The position numbers were made by a program, and so were the translations under genes. From assembly GCA_947628185.1 (NCBI GenBank), contig CANQYW010000003.1, positions 1 through 64,000 on the forward strand: a stretch of 64,000 bases of DNA. Reading direction: 5' to 3'. Positions 9,886-21,496 of the stretch are shown here, one piece after another; positions within the stretch are counted from its first letter, which is position 1, and every line of letters begins with the position of its first letter. Source of the DNA: an uncultured Oscillospiraceae bacterium. Lineage in GTDB: Bacteria > Bacillota > Clostridia > Oscillospirales > Oscillospiraceae. Under the pieces are notes generated by a model, which worked only from the letters and a program-made list of their open reading frames with translations, did not search any database and had not been told where the DNA came from.

Positions 9886-10797
9886 TCAGAGACGGTCCTC
9901 GGTGGATATATTCTTTATGGGCACTGTGACGTCCAGCCCCTTGAACCCCTCCCCTATCACCTCGTTGGCGTGGACCATCACGGCGAAGGAGCCGGGGGCG
10001 TAGGTGTCCACCAGGTCCTTGAGCTCATATGTCTGCTTGGGGCTTATGGCTATCATGAGCATGTTCCTGGGGCTCTTCTCGTACATGCCAACGACTGGTA
10101 TGAGCGTGACGCCCCTATCAAGGTTCTGGAGCACCGCGTTCGCCAGGGCGTCCGCCGTCTCCGGCGTGGGGGTTATTATCTCAAATACCGCCGCCTTATT
10201 AAAGCCGTTTATCACCGCGTCCATGACGTAGGAGCAGACGAATATGGCAAGGGCCGCGTATATGCCGGACTCTATGTCCCCGAAGGCGAAGACCGAGGCC
10301 ACCACCACGACGCCGTCGCAGATGAAGACCATGGCGCCGAGGGACACGTGCCTAAACTTCGTCACCAGGAGCCTGGCTAAGAGATCCGTCCCGCTCCCCG
10401 CCACGTACCCCCGGACCAGCACCGCGCCGGAGACGCCGTAGACCGCGCCCCCGCATATGACGGCCAGCAGCCGGTTATCCGTTATGTTGGGGAGGAAGGT
10501 GAGGACGTCCGCGAAGAAGGAGAAGGCCAGGGTCGAGAGGAGCGCCGAGAGGGTGTAGGCGAAACCCTCCACAAAATATGACCATATGAACACAGGTATG
10601 GATATTACGAACACCACCGTGCCCACGCTCACCGGCGCGAGAGTGCTGACTATTAGCCCTATGCCGCCGAAACCCCCGGCGGCTATCTCGTTGGCGGTGT
10701 AGAAACAGTCAAGGGTGAAGGCGAGGCCCAGGTTGCCCACTATGAGGTACATGAGGGATTTCAGGGTTATGCCGCTGGTCTTTATCTTTTCTATCAT
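9886..10797 (-). CDS. YitT family membrane protein (DUF2179 C-terminal domain)
   Basis: N-terminal TM bundle (GNLGLAFTLDCFYTANEIAAGGFGGIGLI), C-terminal DUF2179-like domain. Confidence 0.85.
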   Translation of the reverse strand: MIEKIKTSGITLKSLMYLIVGNLGLAFTLDCFYTANEIAAGGFGGIGLIVSTLAPVSVGTVVFVISIPVFIWSYFVEGFAYTLSALLSTLAFSFFADVLTFLPNITDNRLLAVICGGAVYGVSGAVLVRGYVAGSGTDLLARLLVTKFRHVSLGAMVFICDGVVVVASVFAFGDIESGIYAALAIFVCSYVMDAVINGFNKAAVFEIITPTPETADALANAVLQNLDRGVTLIPVVGMYEKSPRNMLMIAISPKQTYELKDLVDTYAPGSFAVMVHANEVIGEGFKGLDVTVPIKNISTEDRL

Positions 10798-10818
10798 ATC
10801 GTCTCTCCCAAAAAGTTT

Positions 10819-11454
10819 TTATCGCATTATTAATGAGGCAATATAGATGAGCGCCGCGAGGGTGAGGTAGAAGGCCGTGGCCAGCACCATATTTATTGTC
10901 CACCGCCGCAACCCCAGGGCGTCCAGGTCCATGAAGGCGTAGGGGTAGCGGCTGGTGCCGCTGCCGATGGGCCCGAAGATCTTCGCCCGCAGCAGTGCGA
11001 AGATGAGGTAGGCCGTGGGTATGAGCACCCAGACGGGTATGCTCCAGAGGGGCACGTCCTTGGCGGCGCAGAGGAACCACTCAAGGAGCGTCAGCAGCGG
11101 GACGAAGTAGTGTACGCAGAGGTTGCCGAACTCCAAGAAGTTCCTCTCGTACTTCTCCGGGTGGCGCTTGAAGTGGGGCACCAGCACGAAGTGGTAGATG
11201 AGGTTCGTCACCATTATCATGAGCGTCCCGCAGTAGCGCACCGTGGGGTGGGTGAGGGCCGCGTAGAGCCCGCCGGACCTATTGAATGTGGCGGCGAAGA
11301 GCAGGGCGTGGTACACCGCCATCACGGCGTTGCTCTGGTTTGTGTAGAAGATGAACATGTGGCGGCGGAATTTGCCCTTGGGTATCCCGGACTGCAAATA
11401 GAGCCCCAGGGCCGCGAGAAGGGCTATCGCCAGTGAAAAGAGTCTCTCAAGCAC
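10819..11454 (-). CDS. Pr6Pr-like integral membrane protein
   Basis: Six TM; FIFYTNQSNAVMAVYH; IPTAYLIFALLRAKIFGPIGSGTSRYPYAFMDLDALG. Confidence 0.75.
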   Translation of the reverse strand: MLERLFSLAIALLAALGLYLQSGIPKGKFRRHMFIFYTNQSNAVMAVYHALLFAATFNRSGGLYAALTHPTVRYCGTLMIMVTNLIYHFVLVPHFKRHPEKYERNFLEFGNLCVHYFVPLLTLLEWFLCAAKDVPLWSIPVWVLIPTAYLIFALLRAKIFGPIGSGTSRYPYAFMDLDALGLRRWTINMVLATAFYLTLAALIYIASLIMR

Positions 11455-11593
11455 TTGCAGGACCTCCGAAAAATGAACTACATATTAAATATATATCAGG
11501 CACGGCTCTATTTGCAAGAGTTTTTTCTTGCTGAATCGCCCAAAGTGTATTATTATATGTGTGGAACTACGGCTTGCCATTGGAGGACTGGAA

Positions 11594-12517
<924 letters not shown>

Positions 12518-12638
12518 CACGCCTTTTACTTATTGTTCACACAATCCCCGCCGCCTGATGATAAAATTATACGTGTTTAGTCAAAAATCGACTCTGAGCG
12601 TCCGAAATAATATAATATAAATTTGGAGGAAACTCACA

Positions 12639-13340
12639 GTGTCCTTTATAGAGTTCGAGAACGTCAAAAAGGTCTATACCAACGGCGAGGTGTCCATTGA
12701 GGCCCTGCGGGACGTGTCCTTCACCGTGGAGCGCGGCGAGGTGTGCGTCATAGTGGGCCCCTCCGGCGCCGGCAAAACCACGCTGCTCAACATCCTGGGC
12801 GGCATGGACACGCTGACATCCGGCAAGATAAGACTGGACGGCAAGGAGGTCTCCGCCTACGATAAGCGCAGTCTCATCACGTACCGCCGCCGGGACGTGG
12901 GATTCGTCTTCCAGTTCTACAACCTCATAGAGAACCTGACAGCCCTGGAGAACGTGGAGCTGGCCGCCCAGATATGCGAGCACCCATTGGACGCCGCCGA
13001 GACTCTGCGCCAGGTGGGCCTCGGCGAACGGCTCAACAACTTCCCCTCCCAGCTCTCCGGCGGCGAGCAGCAGCGTGTGGCTATCGCGAGAGCCCTCGCC
13101 AAGAACCCAAAACTCCTCCTCTGCGACGAGCCCACCGGGGCCCTCGACTACAACACCGGCAAGTCCATCTTACAGCTCCTGGAGGACACCAGCCGCAAGA
13201 GCGGCATGACGGTAATAATCATCACCCACAACTCCGCCCTCACCTCCATGGCGGACAGGGTCGTCACTGTCAGGAATGGCGGGATAAGGTCCGTAAAGCT
13301 CAACCCCTCCCCCACCCCCATTAGTGAGATTGAGTGGTGA
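12639..13340 (+). CDS. ABC transporter ATP-binding protein (LolD/MacB type)
   Basis: [46 protein letters not shown] start. Confidence 0.92.
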   Translation: MSFIEFENVKKVYTNGEVSIEALRDVSFTVERGEVCVIVGPSGAGKTTLLNILGGMDTLTSGKIRLDGKEVSAYDKRSLITYRRRDVGFVFQFYNLIENLTALENVELAAQICEHPLDAAETLRQVGLGERLNNFPSQLSGGEQQRVAIARALAKNPKLLLCDEPTGALDYNTGKSILQLLEDTSRKSGMTVIIITHNSALTSMADRVVTVRNGGIRSVKLNPSPTPISEIEW

Positions 13341-13343
13341 GAG

Positions 13344-16300
13344 ATGAAACCATTTCATAAGAACATATATCGGGATATTTTGCGCTCACCAGGGCGGTTT
13401 TTGGCCATTCTTGCCATAATCGTGCTGGGCAGCGGTTTTTTTGTGGGTCTCAGGGTCTCCCGGGAGGCCATGACAGCCACGGGGGCGAGATACCTCGAGG
13501 AGACACGTTTCCACGACTTCACCATCTCCACCGCCCTCGGCCTCACGGACTCGGAGCTGGAGACCATACGCCGTCACCCGGAGGTTGAGGCCGCCGAGGG
13601 GTCGTTTAACGCGAATGCCCTCGTGGAGATCGGCGGGGACACGGGCGGGAGCTCGGGGGTGGTGTACTCGTTCTACTCCCTCCCCTCTGAGGTGGACGTC
13701 CCGGCGCTGCGGGAGGGCCGTCTCCCCTCCGCCCCCGATGAGTGCCTTGCTGACGCCTGGACCCACATGAGCGTGGGCGAGAAGATCCGCGTCGCCCCGG
13801 AGAACGATGAGGACACCCTGGAGCTTTTCACGGTCCGGGAGTTCACCGTCACCGGCATCGCCACCTCGCCCCTCTATCTAAATTATGAGCGCGGCAGCGC
13901 CTCCATCGGCACGGGCTCCGTCACCGCCTTCTGCTACGTCCTGCCGGAGGTCTTTGACTCGGAGTACTACACCTCGGTGAATGTGAGAACGGCCGACATG
14001 CCGGAGTCCTTCACTGATGACTACGACCAGCGCAGCGAGGAGTTGGAGGACGAACTCCAAACTCTGGGTGAGACCCTCGCCCAGAGCCGGTACGACACCG
14101 TCGTCGCCGACGCCCAAAAGGAGCTCGACGAGGGCATAGCCGACTACGAGGAGGGCCTGGAGGAATATAACACCCAGCGGGCCGACGCGGACCGGGAGCT
14201 TGCCGACGCCGCGAAGGAGCTGGAGGACGCGAAGAAGGAACTTGAGGACGCCGCCCAGAAACTTGAGGACGGCCGCCGGGAGATAGACGAGGGCTGGCGG
14301 GAATTGGAGGACGCGGAGACCCAGGGGCGTCAGGAGATCCGTGAGGCCCAGGACGAGCTGGACGCCGCCCGCGTCACCCTGGTGGACGGCGAGAAGTCCT
14401 ACGAGGACGGTCTCGTCCTCTACGAGCAGGGGCTCGCGGATTACAACGCCGGCCTTGAGGAGTATAACAAAAATTACTCTGAGTATGAGGCCGGCGAGGC
14501 CGCCTACGCCCAGGGGCTGGAGCAGTATAACGCCGGCCTTGCGGAGTACCGGGAGAACGAGGCCCTTCTCAAGGCCGCCGGCGAGGAGCTGGAGGCCGCG
14601 AGAGCGCAGCTGGAGGAGAACCAAGCCTCCCTTGACACCCTCCTCGACACCCTGGCGGGGCTCATAAACTCCTACGTGGGCTCCACGCTCTACTCTGACG
14701 GCGCCGCCCTGAAGGACGCGCTCCTCGCGGGGGACCCAATAGCCGTCTACGCCGTGGACACGGCCCTCGCCGCCCTCGCGGCGTACGACAGTTCCCTCCC
14801 CAAGGACTCAGCGGAGCTCATCGGGGCCATAAATGCCCTGGCCGCCGGTTGGGAGGAATATAATAAGAATTTAGATGAGTATAACGCGGCGATGGATGAA
14901 CTCGCCGACGCCTGGGTGACATTGGAGGCCGCCCGGGAGGACCTGGAGATAACGAGGACCATGCTTGACGCCGCCAAAGCACAGCTGGAGGATGGCTGGG
15001 CGGAGCTGGAGGACGCGAGGCTACAGCTTGAGTCCTCCCAGGGTGAGCTGGAGGCCGCGAGAGCTCAGCTCGACGAGGGGTGGCTCGACTACAACACCGG
15101 TCTCGCCCGGCTCATGGACGCCCGTGAGGAGCTGGAGCGCTCCCTGCGGGAGGCCCGCTCCGAACTCGTTGACGCCCAGGCGGAGATCGACGAGGGCCAG
15201 AAGGAGTACGACGAGGGGCTGCAGGAGTACGAGGACGGCCTCCGGGAGTACGAGGAGGCGAAGGCGGAGGCGGACGAGGAGTTCGCGGACGCGAAGCAGG
15301 AACTTGACGACGCCCTCGCCGAGATAGAGGACGCGAAAGCGGAGATAGCGGACATAGAGGTGCCGGAGTCCTACATCTTGGGCCGGTGGGCCAACGTGGG
15401 CTATGCGTGTTTTGAGAACGACACCGGGATAGTCCGCAGTATATCCAAGGTGTTCCCGCTCTTCTTTTTCCTCGTTGCGGCGCTAATGTGCACCACCACC
15501 ATCTCCCGTATGGTGGAGGAGCAGCGCACGCAGCTGGGCGTCCTCATGGCCTTGGGCTATAAACCCGCGGCCATCGCCTGGAAGTTCCTATTCTACTCCG
15601 GCGTCGCCACGATCCTCGGGTGCGCCATGGGCATACTCTCCGGCTCCGCCCTCATACCGCTGGTGGTGTGGCAGGCGTACAAGATAATGTACAACTTCTC
15701 CGACGAGATAATCTACTATTTCGACGTGGAGCTCTCCTCCGTCACATTCGCGGCGTACCTCGCATCAATGCTCATCGTCACCTGGGTCTCCTGCCGAAGG
15801 GAGCTCAGTGATACTCCTGCGAACGTCATACGCCCCAAGGCGCCCAAGGCCGGGAAACGGGTGCTCCTGGAGCGGGTACCCTTCATCTGGCGGCGGCTCA
15901 GTTTCCTCTGGAAGGTCACCGTCAGGAACATATTCCGCTACAAGCAGCGGGTGCTCATGATGGTCCTGGGCATCGCCGGTTGCACGGCCCTCATGCTCAC
16001 CGGCATGGGCATACGGGACTCAATACAGAACGTGGTGGACTACCAGTTCGACGAGATATCCCACTACGACTTCACCGTCACCTTTGACGGCGGCCTCACG
16101 CCGGAGGAGCGGGAGGAATTCACCTCCGGCGCTGAAAATTCCGCCTCCGAGACGCTGTTCCTCCACCAGAGTTCCTTCACCGCCACCGCCAACCGCACCG
16201 AGAAGGACGTGGAGCTCTGCGCCGTGGAGACGGACTGCATCGGCCGGATCGAGGACTTCGTGGACTTCCACCGGGGCTCCACCCACCTGCCCTTCCCCGA

Positions 16301-17033
16301 AGTGGGCCAGGTGCTAGTGAACTCCGGCCTCGCGGAGGACCTGGACATCGGGGCCGGGGACGAGATCGCCCTCAGGAACGGCGACGGCGAGGAGCTGACG
16401 CTGACCGTCTCCGGGGTCTACGATAACTATATCTATAACTGCATCTACATCAGCGCCTCCACGTACCTTGAGGAGACGGGCCGCGAGCCGGAGGCCAACA
16501 GCGCCATGGTGCTGAAGGCGGAGGGCGTGGACACCGGCGCGGCCATTGCGGACATCTTGGGGATGGAGCACGTGGTGAACGTCTCCGCCAGCGAGGACCT
16601 GAGAGCCAGGATCGGCTCCATGATGGCGAGCCTCATTTACATAGTCCTCCTCACCATCGGCTGCGCCGCGGCGCTGGCGTTCGTGGTCATATATAACCTC
16701 ACGAACATCAACATAACCGAGCGCCTGCGGGAGATCGCCACCGTCAAAGTTCTGGGGTTCTACGACAAGGAGTCCGCCATGTACGTGCTCCGGGAGAATA
16801 TAATCCTCACAGTCCTGGGGGCCGCCGCCGGTATCCCCCTGGGCCTCGCCCTCAACGCCTACGTCATCCACGCAATAGATATCGACCTCATAAGTTTCCG
16901 CCCCCGCGTCCTGCTGCCAAGTTATATCCTGGCCGTGGCGCTGACGTTCCTCTTCTCCCTGCTGGTGGACCTCATGATGTGCCTCAAGCTCAACAAGATA
17001 AACACCGCTGAGGCCCTAAAAGCCGCCGAATGA
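13344..17033 (+). CDS. FtsX-like ABC transporter permease with very long coiled-coil extracellular domain
   Basis: Two C-terminal FtsX-type TM cassettes; approx. 430-aa heptad-repeat region after the N-terminal TM; adjacent to LolD-type ATPase. Confidence 0.9.
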   Translation: MKPFHKNIYRDILRSPGRFLAILAIIVLGSGFFVGLRVSREAMTATGARYLEETRFHDFTISTALGLTDSELETIRRHPEVEAAEGSFNANALVEIGGDTGGSSGVVYSFYSLPSEVDVPALREGRLPSAPDECLADAWTHMSVGEKIRVAPENDEDTLELFTVREFTVTGIATSPLYLNYERGSASIGTGSVTAFCYVLPEVFDSEYYTSVNVRTADMPESFTDDYDQRSEELEDELQTLGETLAQSRYDTVVADAQKELDEGIADYEEGLEEYNTQRADADRELADAAKELEDAKKELEDAAQKLEDGRREIDEGWRELEDAETQGRQEIREAQDELDAARVTLVDGEKSYEDGLVLYEQGLADYNAGLEEYNKNYSEYEAGEAAYAQGLEQYNAGLAEYRENEALLKAAGEELEAARAQLEENQASLDTLLDTLAGLINSYVGSTLYSDGAALKDALLAGDPIAVYAVDTALAALAAYDSSLPKDSAELIGAINALAAGWEEYNKNLDEYNAAMDELADAWVTLEAAREDLEITRTMLDAAKAQLEDGWAELEDARLQLESSQGELEAARAQLDEGWLDYNTGLARLMDAREELERSLREARSELVDAQAEIDEGQKEYDEGLQEYEDGLREYEEAKAEADEEFADAKQELDDALAEIEDAKAEIADIEVPESYILGRWANVGYACFENDTGIVRSISKVFPLFFFLVAALMCTTTISRMVEEQRTQLGVLMALGYKPAAIAWKFLFYSGVATILGCAMGILSGSALIPLVVWQAYKIMYNFSDEIIYYFDVELSSVTFAAYLASMLIVTWVSCRRELSDTPANVIRPKAPKAGKRVLLERVPFIWRRLSFLWKVTVRNIFRYKQRVLMMVLGIAGCTALMLTGMGIRDSIQNVVDYQFDEISHYDFTVTFDGGLTPEEREEFTSGAENSASETLFLHQSSFTATANRTEKDVELCAVETDCIGRIEDFVDFHRGSTHLPFPEVGQVLVNSGLAEDLDIGAGDEIALRNGDGEELTLTVSGVYDNYIYNCIYISASTYLEETGREPEANSAMVLKAEGVDTGAAIADILGMEHVVNVSASEDLRARIGSMMASLIYIVLLTIGCAAALAFVVIYNLTNINITERLREIATVKVLGFYDKESAMYVLRENIILTVLGAAAGIPLGLALNAYVIHAIDIDLISFRPRVLLPSYILAVALTFLFSLLVDLMMCLKLNKINTAEALKAAE

Positions 17034-17050
17034 GCGAATATACGCAAATT

Positions 17051-17091
17051 GGCCCCATCCGCCGTTGGATGGGGCCTGACTCTTTTTCTTT
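17051..17091. terminator. Intrinsic terminator between convergent permease and trmB
   Basis: GGCCCCATCC-GCCGTT-GGATGGGGCC perfect 10-bp stem followed by TGACTCTTTTTCTT. Confidence 0.85.
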
Positions 17092-17728
17092 AGCGCGTTT
17101 TCCGCGCCACAACTCTGTTTATGGGCACGCCCTCGGCGTGGAACTTCGCCTCATAGTCCGTCATGCAACCGACAGCGCCGGAGGCGTGCAGGTTCCGCGT
17201 GAGCTCGCTGAGAGTCCAGCCCTCCGCGGTAAACTGCTCCAGCGACCACTCGAAGAGGGGGCTGTTGTCCGTCTTGAACCATATCTCCCCCTCAGGCTTT
17301 AAAATGTGCTCATAGATCTTGAGGAACGAGGGGGCGGTGAGGCGGCGTTTATACTGTTTCGTCTTGCGCCAGGGGTCCGGGAAGTTTATGTAAAGCCGCG
17401 CCACCTCCCCGGGGGCGAAGACGCTCTCACAGCCGGCGGCGTCAAAGTCGAGAAAGCGCACATTCTGCAGCTCCCGCTGGCAGACACGCTCCATCGCCAC
17501 CACCATGGCGTCCGGGACCCGCTCCACCGCCACGAACAGGACATCCGGGTTCGCCTCCGCCATGTCCGCCGTGAAACGCCCCTTCCCGCAGCCCAGCTCC
17601 ACGTGGAGCTCCCGGTGCCCGGGAAATTCCGTCAGCCACGCGCCCCGGCGCCTCTCCGGCTCCCGCTCCAGCACATCCGCGCACCGCTCCATCCGGGGCA
17701 CAAGATTCGGTTTTTTCCTCATTCTCAT
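17090..17728 (-). CDS. trmB: tRNA (guanine-N7-)-methyltransferase
   Basis: ELGCGKGRFTADMA, INFPDPWRKTKQYKRRL. Confidence 0.93.
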   Translation of the reverse strand: MRMRKKPNLVPRMERCADVLEREPERRRGAWLTEFPGHRELHVELGCGKGRFTADMAEANPDVLFVAVERVPDAMVVAMERVCQRELQNVRFLDFDAAGCESVFAPGEVARLYINFPDPWRKTKQYKRRLTAPSFLKIYEHILKPEGEIWFKTDNSPLFEWSLEQFTAEGWTLSELTRNLHASGAVGCMTDYEAKFHAEGVPINRVVARKTR

Positions 17729-17903
17729 AAGCTCTCACCGTGTCTCAGTCGTTTTTATACATTCTACCACACTCCGCGCCAAAATCAATCCCCATTCCTC
17801 CGGCCCAGTTTCAAAAAATCGGACTTCCCACTTGCATAACCCTCGGATATGTTATATAATGATGTGGCCGTGACGGTGGGCGCGGCGAGAGTTATATTAA
17901 TAA

Positions 17904-17979
17904 CCGGGTGTAGCCCAGTTGGTAGGGCGCGACATTTGGGATGTCGAGGCCGCCGGTTCAAATCCGGCCACTCGGACCA
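17904..17979 (+). tRNA. tRNA-Pro(UGG)
   Basis: CCGGGTG/CACTCGG acceptor, GCCC/GGC D-arm, CGACA-TTTGGGA-TGTCG anticodon arm (anticodon TGG), GCCGG-TTCAAAT-CCGGC T-arm, encoded CCA. Confidence 0.95.
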
Positions 17980-18012
17980 ACAGCGACAGATCCCTTGGGG
18001 ATTTGTCGCTGT
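17980..18012. terminator. Strong hairpin immediately downstream of tRNA-Pro
   Basis: 15-bp stem ACAGCGACAGATCCC / GGGATTTGTCGCTGT (one G-T pair), loop TTG; no clear U-tract. Confidence 0.55.
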
Positions 18013-18186
18013 TCATGATTTATCAAAACGAAAGTCATTTCTTAAAAAGTATGGCCAGTTCTGAAAGGTCAACATCTGCTGTGCTTTAACGCACCTTCTG
18101 GGCTATATGGCCGATTTAAAAAAGGCAGATCCTGAGAAAACTGGTGCCTCTCACAGGGCACTCCCATAGCCGAGTTCGGTTAAAGG

Positions 18187-19494
18187 CTATGGACTTAATA
18201 AAGTAGTCGTTTCCTCATTCGTCAGCCTCTTCAAGTTCCCCAAAAGGCTCCCCTTCGCGTCGAGCAGATCTACAAACCCCGCATGCACCCTTGCGCCGTC
18301 AGATGAACGGAACGCTATATCTCTTTCTGTCAATTTCTTATCCGTTTTTGGATAGATCAGCGTGGCGCACTGGGCGCCGTATTTCTTTTGGTAGACGTAC
18401 ATCTGGTACATATCCGCCTGGCTTATGCCGTAAGCTGGAGGGGTGTCGGCAAGGAGTTTCCACTTGGTGTCGAGAACGAAGATCTTACCGTCCGATTTGC
18501 GTGTGATCACGATGTCCGGGCGCAGCCGAAACTGTCTGGCTGGAAGGTCGAAAAGGTAATATCTCTGGTCCTGGGCGGAAACATGAAATTCGCCGGCGGG
18601 GAGCAGCTTTTTCAGCATCGAAACCACCCAGCTCTCAAAGAGCATCTCCATTGGATACAGCAGCGCCCATGCCACCTCAGGGCCGGTGTAGGCGGTGAAA
18701 CTCCGGCCTGTCAGGAAAACGCGGCACCAGCGGATGGCGGCGGCGTAATCTCTCATGCTCCGCTCATCGGTGCATTTTGAAAAATCAGCCTCGTAGTTCG
18801 CCGATGAGTCCACACTGTCAAAGATACTGAGCAGTGTTTTCAAATCTGCCCGATTTCCGAGGGAGCCGCTTTTGCGGATGAGAAACATGATCGTTGCCTT
18901 GATGAGGCGGTTCTCGGCCCGGTCAATGTCAAATTCATCGTACTCCGCAAAGGTCCGCTCCCTGTGGACGGTGTTATGCCTTATCTGCTCGGCGAAGAGG
19001 AGCTTGCCCTTGACCGTGCTCCTGTTTGACTGGACAGCCCGGTAGCCGCTCCGCAGGCCCCTCTTCGCGATCAGGTACACCTCGTCAATGAACATGCGGA
19101 TAAAGAGCTCAAAGAGCGGTACGCGGTCCGCCTTCAGCCGGGCCAGTTGGATGGTCTTGAAGGGCGGATCCTTCAGCGTCCCCAGCATGTCCAGCAGGAG
19201 CTTTCGGGCACATGATGTGTCGCTGTTGGCGTAAATCTTGGGCAGGATCTCAATGACCGTCCCATCGCTCATCACAATTGTGCCCACATAATTCCGGGCC
19301 GTGATGATTTTGCCGGTGCCCTTTCTCGCGGAGACGGTCATCAGCTCCAGCGCGTCCCCGCCTCCCCGGCTCGTCAGGAGGAAACTCTCAAGCCGCGAAA
19401 AGGTCCTCTCCGGCAGCGTGGTATAGCCGTCCACAGTTCTCCCCGAGACGAATGAGCCATATTCAGTTGTGGTGAAGACCTGCTTGCCGCTCAT
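18187..19494 (-). CDS. mcrC: McrC-type 5-methylcytosine restriction endonuclease subunit
   Basis: DEFDIDRAENRLIKAT; PD-(D/E)XK-like RPDIVI...VLDTKWK; adjacent to McrB-like AAA. Confidence 0.88.
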   Translation of the reverse strand: MSGKQVFTTTEYGSFVSGRTVDGYTTLPERTFSRLESFLLTSRGGGDALELMTVSARKGTGKIITARNYVGTIVMSDGTVIEILPKIYANSDTSCARKLLLDMLGTLKDPPFKTIQLARLKADRVPLFELFIRMFIDEVYLIAKRGLRSGYRAVQSNRSTVKGKLLFAEQIRHNTVHRERTFAEYDEFDIDRAENRLIKATIMFLIRKSGSLGNRADLKTLLSIFDSVDSSANYEADFSKCTDERSMRDYAAAIRWCRVFLTGRSFTAYTGPEVAWALLYPMEMLFESWVVSMLKKLLPAGEFHVSAQDQRYYLFDLPARQFRLRPDIVITRKSDGKIFVLDTKWKLLADTPPAYGISQADMYQMYVYQKKYGAQCATLIYPKTDKKLTERDIAFRSSDGARVHAGFVDLLDAKGSLLGNLKRLTNEETTTLLSP

Positions 19495-19503
19495 TTGCGC
19501 ACC

Positions 19504-21390
19504 TCATCTGTATATCCCGCTGTACGCCTCCGGGGAATCAAACGCGTATTGATCGATCTCATAGATCATCTTGTCCTCCGAGTCCACATCGGCGTCTCCA
19601 AAGAGATCGCTGCTGACCGGACTGGCCTTTACGAACTGAGGCTCCCCGTCCCCCTTCTGGTTGTCCCCCAGCACAAGCCGGATCTTCTCATAGTCGTCGT
19701 AGAAATACTCCTGCAACAGCGGGAGTATGTTCATTTTGAATATCTCCGCCAGTTTTTCGACGGTTGGATCCTCCCGCAGGGGCATAAAGTACCCGTGGCC
19801 GATGGTGTGCTCACGGTCGTAGAGCGCCTGGATACGCCTGTTCATCCGCTCCAGCATATCCGCGACGGAGATCTCCGCTACCTTGATATCCCTCAGCAGC
19901 TCCGGGTCCGGCATCATCTCAATGAACTGGAACCTCCGGCGGAGCGCCGTGTCGATGGCGGCGATGGAGCGGTCCGCCGTGTTCATGGTGCCGATGAGGT
20001 ACACGTTGTCCGATACCCCAAAGGGTTTCTTCGAGTATGGCAGCACAGCCGTCAGCTCCTCCCTCTGCCCCAGGCGCTTGTCTGGTTCAATGAGCGTGAT
20101 GAGCTCGCCGAAGATCTTGGAGATGTTGCCCCGGTTGATCTCGTCGATGATGAAGACGTAATTCCGGCCTTCTGCCGCGTCAACGACAGGCTCCATGTGT
20201 TTCAGCGCTACGGCCATGGCGCCGGCGGCATAGTTTCGCCGGTTCTCCCGAACTATGGGCTGACTTGCCCGCTCGCAGAAGGATTTGAATATCCCTGGGG
20301 CGATCTCATACTCAATGTCCGCGGTCTCCTCTCCGTTCCGCTCCACAGTGGGTCGGATACCCTCAATAAACTCCTCGTAGCCGTAGGATTGATGGAAGGT
20401 GATGAACTCTATGTATCCGTCAGCCTTGTACATTTTATACCGCTCCAGAACGGCCTCATACGGCTCTTTCTCAACCGCGCTGAGCGGCTTGTTCTCAACG
20501 ATCGCAACGGCGTAAATAGCGGTATGATACGTCTTGCCAGTTCCCGGCGGGCCGTAGAGGACAGTGTTTTTGCCGATGTCCGTAGTTTGGATCGCGTATT
20601 TCTCAAGTATTTTCTTCACCTCATCGGTGGTCTTGTACTTATCCATAAGGCTGTTTCCAAAATAAATTATATCCATGGTGAGCACATGGAACTGCTCATC
20701 CTTATAGCAGTTGTGGTCCAGCCTTCTCATGCTGAGCTGCCGGAGCTCATGATCTGCTTTGACCTCCCGGAGCACCTCATCGCACAGATCATAATATTTG
20801 CTCAGCGCCTGCATGAACTTTCCGCCATAGGTCGACTGATACATGGAGGGCGACCCCAGTAGAGAGGCAAAGTTCTTGAACATGGTGTCCTTGTAGAAAA
20901 AATATTTACCAGGGTATTCAAAATTCAAATAGAGCGTAACAGCTCTCAGGTCCTGGTCGTGTTTTTTGTCGTTTTCTTTTGTAAGTCCGGCTGTGCGGAG
21001 TCTCTCAAAGCAATCTTGGCACCCACTCATGAAGGCTGATATCCGTTGTGCCAAGGGTCTTGTCTCACCAAGGAGCTGCCTGAAAAGGCCGCGAATTCCT
21101 TCCGGGTCAAACTGCGTCATCTGACACATCATTCTGTAGGCGTAATAATTGCCTGAGGCCAGTAAATTCCCGCCGTCCTGTTTGCCGTCCCTCTCGCGTT
21201 TATACGGTTTACCAGCATAACGAAACGCCTCCGCGTACATTCCGGCAAAATCAGGCGCGTCGATGTTCCAATTGTCCTGGTAGTGCTTGATCGTTTCCCA
21301 TTTATAGCGCTCCTCATCATCGATCCGTTTAAAATCCGCCTTGTAGGCCGCGATAACACTTCTGAGAACCGCTCTCCTATCACTTTCCAT
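19504..21390 (-). CDS. mcrB: McrB-type AAA+ GTPase restriction subunit
   Basis: Walker A GPPGTGKTYHT, FIIDEINRGNISKIFGELITLIE, LIGTMNTADRSIAAID. Confidence 0.9.
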   Translation of the reverse strand: MESDRRAVLRSVIAAYKADFKRIDDEERYKWETIKHYQDNWNIDAPDFAGMYAEAFRYAGKPYKRERDGKQDGGNLLASGNYYAYRMMCQMTQFDPEGIRGLFRQLLGETRPLAQRISAFMSGCQDCFERLRTAGLTKENDKKHDQDLRAVTLYLNFEYPGKYFFYKDTMFKNFASLLGSPSMYQSTYGGKFMQALSKYYDLCDEVLREVKADHELRQLSMRRLDHNCYKDEQFHVLTMDIIYFGNSLMDKYKTTDEVKKILEKYAIQTTDIGKNTVLYGPPGTGKTYHTAIYAVAIVENKPLSAVEKEPYEAVLERYKMYKADGYIEFITFHQSYGYEEFIEGIRPTVERNGEETADIEYEIAPGIFKSFCERASQPIVRENRRNYAAGAMAVALKHMEPVVDAAEGRNYVFIIDEINRGNISKIFGELITLIEPDKRLGQREELTAVLPYSKKPFGVSDNVYLIGTMNTADRSIAAIDTALRRRFQFIEMMPDPELLRDIKVAEISVADMLERMNRRIQALYDREHTIGHGYFMPLREDPTVEKLAEIFKMNILPLLQEYFYDDYEKIRLVLGDNQKGDGEPQFVKASPVSSDLFGDADVDSEDKMIYEIDQYAFDSPEAYSGIYR

Positions 21391-21496
21391 GTGTCCCCTC
21401 CCGATAAGTCTCTTTCAGTCTGTCATAAAGGCCCTCATGAATTTTTTGTCGCAGTATCCCTCTCTTCGGACACGGTTTTAGTGGACCCCCCAAGTT

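Noticed and set aside
16314-16871. 185-aa minus ORF and other ORFs antisense to the large permease
   Set aside because: Antisense composition artefacts; the permease frame is continuous with clear TM and coiled-coil structure.
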